Shown here: one piece after another, positions 5,012 through 7,510 of the stretch
Position numbering within the stretch: the first letter of the stretch is position 1
How the letters are laid out: each line of letters begins with the position of its first letter
Assembly: GCA_026692885.1 (NCBI GenBank)
Contig: JAPLNJ010000606.1
Span: 1-7,510, forward strand
Direction of reading: 5' to 3'
Source of the DNA: Planctomycetota bacterium
GTDB lineage: Bacteria > Planctomycetota > Planctomycetia > Pirellulales > Pirellulaceae
Length of the DNA stretch: 7,510 nt
Position numbers and translations under genes: made by a program
Notes under the pieces: generated by a model
Database searches by the model: none
Told to the model about the DNA's origin: nothing
Seen by the model: only the letters and a program-made list of their open reading frames with translations

Positions 5012-5157
5012 CGTTGGGTCGTGGTTAAACGACAGGAGACGCGTCTGGGGCAAAAAAAATCGCGCGCCGCCTACGGCGGCAGCAAGTCAGAATACAGAAT
5101 ACAGGAATCAGGAACCAGTACACGAAGAAAGGAGAGTTACTGGGCGCAACGAAAACC
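5012..5157 (-). repeat. Conserved block after variable region 2, with candidate IMH segment
   Basis: This is the partner of 299-444. From the stop codon outward 128 bases align to the other gene's 3' block with no net gap. Identity is complete for 5123-5157 and lower with distance. Mismatches cluster at the far end and in the ATTCTG-repeat stretch. The far end (5012-5020, CGTTGGGTC on the plus strand) marks where similarity stops in both loci. The block carries the terminator hairpin described separately. Confidence 0.75.
5052..5083 (-). terminator. Hairpin and T-tract terminator after TIR-NACHT-FGE gene
   Basis: On the minus strand GCCGCC (5080-5075) and GGCGGC (5071-5066) form a stem with a 3-base loop. 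GCGCGA and eight T (5059-5052) follow. It lies the same distance behind the stop as its counterpart at 339-370. The T-tract is one base longer here. It would end transcription of the receptor before the palindromic array. Confidence 0.6.
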
Positions 5158-6420
5158 CTCGTCCCGGCCGATGCCCCAGTTCGGGTTGATCCAGAAGCGG
5201 CGAACGCAACGGACGTCCTTCGGCGAATTCCCCCAGCATCCGCCGCGAATGACTCGCAAACCGCTACCCTCCGGCGATTCATCCGCCGGTTTCCCATACG
5301 ACTCGCGCCACTTGGTCGCACACCACTCCCAGACGTTGCCGCTCAGATCGCAGCACAGCGGGCCGGCTCGCTCGGCCAACCACCGGCTGGCCCCGGTCGG
5401 AAACAGACCTACCGCGGACGTGTGGCCGATGTTGGCATCCTTGGAATTGCAGACGCCCTCGTGCCAATCGTTGCCCCAAGGGTAGCGCAAGCCGTCCGGT
5501 CCGCGCGCGGCCCACTCCCACTCGGCCTCGGTCGGCAGACGGACCTGCTGGTTCTCGGCCAACACACCGATGCCCCGCAACCGTCGAGTCAGCCAACGGC
5601 ACCAAGCCACGGCTTCGTACCAGGTGACGCCAACGACCGGATGATTGTCGACGTTCCAGCGGGAGTCGTCCCAGGCGTCGGGCTTGGCACGCTTGGCCTG
5701 TTCTTTCCAGGCCCAGCCGGCCTCGGTCCAGTACTGGCGATCCCGGTATCCGTCGCCTTCCACAAACGGCCGGAACTGGGCGCAGGTCACGGGATAAGCG
5801 GCCAGGCGGAACGGTCGGATGTCGACCGGCAGCGGCTGACCGCCCGGCCCGACCTCGTTGCTTTCCGCGTCTTTCTCGCCCTGGGCCACACCCATCCGCA
5901 GTGTGCCGCCCGGCACGTCGCACCAGAGGATCTCCGGCAGAGCCCGGCGGTCGTTGGTCAAGCCGACGCCCGGCCGTAGATCCCCGGCCCGGCCCAACGC
6001 TTCGGCCGCCGCCACACGCGTGGGCAGCGGCACGGAGCGCGAGGCTTGGGGATCGAAGATGGCCATGACGTTTTGCATCAGTTGCTCGTAACGCGGGTCC
6101 GCCGGGCAGTAGCCGTAGGGCGACAAATCGCGGCGAATCGCGCCCAGCAAACCGGCGCAGGCCGCCTGGTCGGCCAACTCAGGCTGCTGCTCCAGCAGCG
6201 CCGGCTCGTCGAACAGGTCGCACAGGATGGCTTCCACCAGGCCGTCCACGCGGTCCGCGTCGGGCCCGTAAAGGATGCCGGCCAGCAGCAGCACGACCTC
6301 GCGCCACTCCGCCCGATACGCCCGCCGGTCGCGACCCAACAGCAACTGGGCCTGCTTCGCTTCCCGCATCCCGTCGATCGTTTTGGCAGCCAGGTACTCC
6401 TGGAATCGTAGGACCGCGCA
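5137..6420 (-). CDS. C-terminal half of the TIR receptor: NACHT tail, helical region and FGE-sulfatase domain (frameshifted part)
   Basis: Homologous protein in this frame starts at about [16 protein letters not shown] (6417-6370). It matches the end of NACHT helical regions and the FQEFLAA motif of the other receptor. A helical stretch follows ([26 protein letters not shown]). From about 5934 comes an FGE-sulfatase domain: [53 protein letters not shown] and finally GFRCAQ. As in the paralogue the catalytic cysteine pair of formylglycine-generating enzymes is not seen, so this is most likely a ligand-binding sensor with a DGR-variable face. The open frame extends to 6753, but its residues before 6420 are an arginine- and proline-rich shadow of the NACHT frame and no start codon there is credible. 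This is the 3' part of the gene at 6414-7510, cut by a frame change. Confidence 0.88.
   Translation of the reverse strand, partial: CAVLRFQEYLAAKTIDGMREAKQAQLLLGRDRRAYRAEWREVVLLLAGILYGPDADRVDGLVEAILCDLFDEPALLEQQPELADQAACAGLLGAIRRDLSPYGYCPADPRYEQLMQNVMAIFDPQASRSVPLPTRVAAAEALGRAGDLRPGVGLTNDRRALPEILWCDVPGGTLRMGVAQGEKDAESNEVGPGGQPLPVDIRPFRLAAYPVTCAQFRPFVEGDGYRDRQYWTEAGWAWKEQAKRAKPDAWDDSRWNVDNHPVVGVTWYEAVAWCRWLTRRLRGIGVLAENQQVRLPTEAEWEWAARGPDGLRYPWGNDWHEGVCNSKDANIGHTSAVGLFPTGASRWLAERAGPLCCDLSGNVWEWCATKWRESYGKPADESPEGSGLRVIRGGCWGNSPKDVRCVRRFWINPNWGIGRDEGFRCAQ
5140..5238 (-). other. Candidate DGR variable region 2 (end of FGE-sulfatase domain)
   Basis: The last 33 codons run from CWGNSPKD to GFRCAQ. 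Twelve of the final 27 codons differ from the other gene, only at bases 1 and 2. In this copy several variable codons still read AAC, AAG or ATC, close to what an adenine-rich template would specify, while the other gene has GAC, GAG or GTC there. The six most 5' codons (5221-5238) differ also at third positions, unlike the rest, so mutagenic exchange may not reach that far. The variable residues flank the fixed VRCVRR and PNWG motifs of the C-type-lectin-like fold. Confidence 0.8.
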
Positions 6421-7510
6421 GCGTTTTCGATCAGCTGGGACAGCGTCTGCCGGGCGTGGCGGTCGGGCGCTTCGTCCAACCCGTCCAGCAGCACCACGCA
6501 GCGGCCGCTCTCCAAAGCCTGTTGAAAGAACGCCTGGTCCAGCCCCCAGGCATGGTCGTTGCAGCTGACCTCCGCCAGATGGTACGGCAGCCAGGCGGCC
6601 GACGCCGGATCGACCGGCGCACCGGGAGCGCTGGCCGCGCGGTGCAGGCAGCGGTACAGGTTGGCCAGCCGGACAAAGATCGGCAGCGGAGCGTCGGCCA
6701 GCGCTGTGCAGAACGGGTCGTCGGGGGCGGCTTGACCCCGCTGGAGCTGACACAGCGCGAAGGCCACACGGCGGAGGAACGTCGTCTTGCCCGCACCGGG
6801 ATCGCCCACAATCACCAGCCGCGGCCGGCGCAGCGATTGTTGGAGCAGCACGTTGCGGCCCTCACCGCCGGCGGCGGCATCTGTCGGCGCCGCGCGGGCG
6901 GACGGGGATTCGCCGTCAGCGGCCTCGCCATCGAACGCGGTGGTCAAGGAAATGTACAACTGGTCGATGGGAAAGGCGTGCGCCCGGCCGGTGCCGACCT
7001 GCAACCCGCGAATGGCGATAGTGCCGGTCTCTTTCCGCAGGTCGTCCAGGTAGACGCGGACGGGATCCGCGGCATCGGGCGGCGTGTTGGCCGAGGCTTC
7101 CCGATCGGGCGCCGGCGTTGGTTCGCCGGCCGGCGAGCTCGGATGTCCCGGCGCCGCGCGCAGGGCCTGGAGCAAACGCTCGAGACCCGCCTTGCGCTGC
7201 TTCGGCGGGAACAGATCGACAAACTGCAGACCGTCCAGCTGGCGGTGGCCGGCGATCTCGAAGGGCGGGATTTCGCACTCGTTTAGTCGCACCGGGATCA
7301 GGAAGATCTCACCGGGCTGACGCAGCCGGTAAGCGTCGATGGCATCCAGGGCTTCGGGGTAGATCCCGGAGCTAGCGCGGGCCTGGGCTTCTTGGGACAG
7401 GCAGAGGATGACGGCGTAGCTGGTCTTCATGGCCTGGCGGATGGCCAGCCGCCAATCCTGACCCGGCAGGATTTCCTGGTCCCACCAGACCTGCTCGCCG
7501 ACGGCGAGCA
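6078..7510 (-). CDS. TIR-NACHT protein, N-terminal half of receptor (5' end outside window; frameshifted near 6415)
   Basis: The gene enters from beyond 7510; 26 codons precede the first in-window ATG at 7430. They include [13 protein letters not shown], the middle of a TIR domain, so 7430 is not the real start. Counting from that ATG, the TIR domain continues to about 92 ([27 protein letters not shown]). The likely NADase glutamate is in IYPEALDA. A proline/alanine-rich linker and the segment IAIRGLQVG...QLYISL follow. Then comes NACHT: Walker A GDPGAGKT (209-216) and Walker [10 protein letters not shown] (312-320). Real homology stops at SQLIENAA (331-338, about 6417). The remaining residues down to the stop at 6078 are a serine/arginine-rich shadow of the FGE frame. 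TIR domains in such proteins typically deplete NAD or make signalling nucleotides when the NACHT switch is triggered. The sensor-1, winged-helix and arm regions are missing. Confidence 0.88.
   Translation of the reverse strand, partial: LAVGEQVWWDQEILPGQDWRLAIRQAMKTSYAVILCLSQEAQARASSGIYPEALDAIDAYRLRQPGEIFLIPVRLNECEIPPFEIAGHRQLDGLQFVDLFPPKQRKAGLERLLQALRAAPGHPSSPAGEPTPAPDREASANTPPDAADPVRVYLDDLRKETGTIAIRGLQVGTGRAHAFPIDQLYISLTTAFDGEAADGESPSARAAPTDAAAGGEGRNVLLQQSLRRPRLVIVGDPGAGKTTFLRRVAFALCQLQRGQAAPDDPFCTALADAPLPIFVRLANLYRCLHRAASAPGAPVDPASAAWLPYHLAEVSCNDHAWGLDQAFFQQALESGRCVVLLDGLDEAPDRHARQTLSQLIENAARSYDSRSTWLPKRSTGCGKRSRPSCCWVATGGRIGRSGARSCCCWPASFTGPTRTAWTAWWKPSCATCSTSRRCWSSSLSWPTRRPAPVCWARFAAICRPTATARRTRVTSN

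Noticed and set aside
6078..6413. C-terminal tail of the TIR-NACHT open frame
   Set aside because: It is serine/tryptophan/arginine-rich and antiphase to the well-conserved NACHT tail of the FGE part, so it is junk translation after the frame change.
6421..6753. N-terminal extension of the FGE-sulfatase open frame
   Set aside because: In these positions the other minus-strand frame encodes a clear NACHT domain. The extension is its out-of-frame shadow.
1..7510. A DGR template repeat in the window
   Set aside because: I looked on both strands for a third copy of the GFRCAQ-end sequence and for AAC-rich versions of the variable codons. Only the two gene ends carry CTGGGCGCAACG on the plus strand. 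The template must lie outside or be lost.
1..7510. tRNA, rRNA or a transposase gene to accompany the repeats
   Set aside because: No cloverleaf-like arrangement, rRNA segment or DDE/tyrosine transposase motif was recognised in any frame.

Overview
The window is GC-rich bacterial DNA in which every supportable gene lies on the minus strand, so the biological order runs from 7510 down to 1. Multidomain NACHT receptors, FGE-sulfatase (C-type-lectin-fold) C-termini and many palindromic non-coding repeats together suggest a Planctomycetota or similar large, repeat-rich genome. That taxonomic call is an inference. No marker gene is present.

Reading in the direction of transcription: (1) 7510-5137 holds a receptor gene entering from outside the window. 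It encodes TIR, NACHT NTPase, a helical region and an FGE-sulfatase domain, and is broken by a frame change near 6415 where most of the second half of the NACHT module is missing. (2) 5139-5012 is a conserved 3' block with a hairpin/T-tract terminator. (3) 4979-4148 has no gene: two ~320-bp direct copies of a palindrome-rich element inside a 17-bp inverted repeat. (4) 4124-3951 holds more dispersed palindromic repeats. (5) 3912-3685 encodes the first 75 residues of a reverse transcriptase of the diversity-generating retroelement (DGR) type, without catalytic motifs. Its stop overlaps the start of (6), the N-terminal half of a calcineurin-like metallophosphoesterase (3688-3236). A C-terminal linker follows in another frame (3240-3045). 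(7) A 113-bp inverted-repeat (MITE-like) element occupies 3044-2932. (8) 2895-424 is a NACHT-HEAT-FGE-sulfatase ORF carrying a second small inverted-repeat element in frame. (9) A near copy of the conserved 3' block and terminator follows, then more palindromic repeats to position 1.

The main result is that the two FGE-sulfatase C-termini look like DGR variable regions. Over the last 27 codons the genes differ at 12 codons, always at base 1 and/or 2, never at base 3, with no synonymous change. The final six codons, the stop and 14 bases beyond are identical. This is what adenine-directed mutagenic homing from AAC-rich template codons would leave. The locus therefore looks like a two-receptor innate-immunity/conflict system, one with a TIR effector and one with a phosphoesterase effector, each with a NACHT switch and a DGR-diversified lectin-like sensor.

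The system appears to be decaying or scrambled. The RT is beheaded, no template repeat is visible, both receptor genes carry internal deletions with frame changes, and a MITE interrupts one of them. Precise removal of 2932-3044 restores an open frame across that insertion. Whether the deletions are real or come from assembly collapse cannot be settled from the sequence alone.
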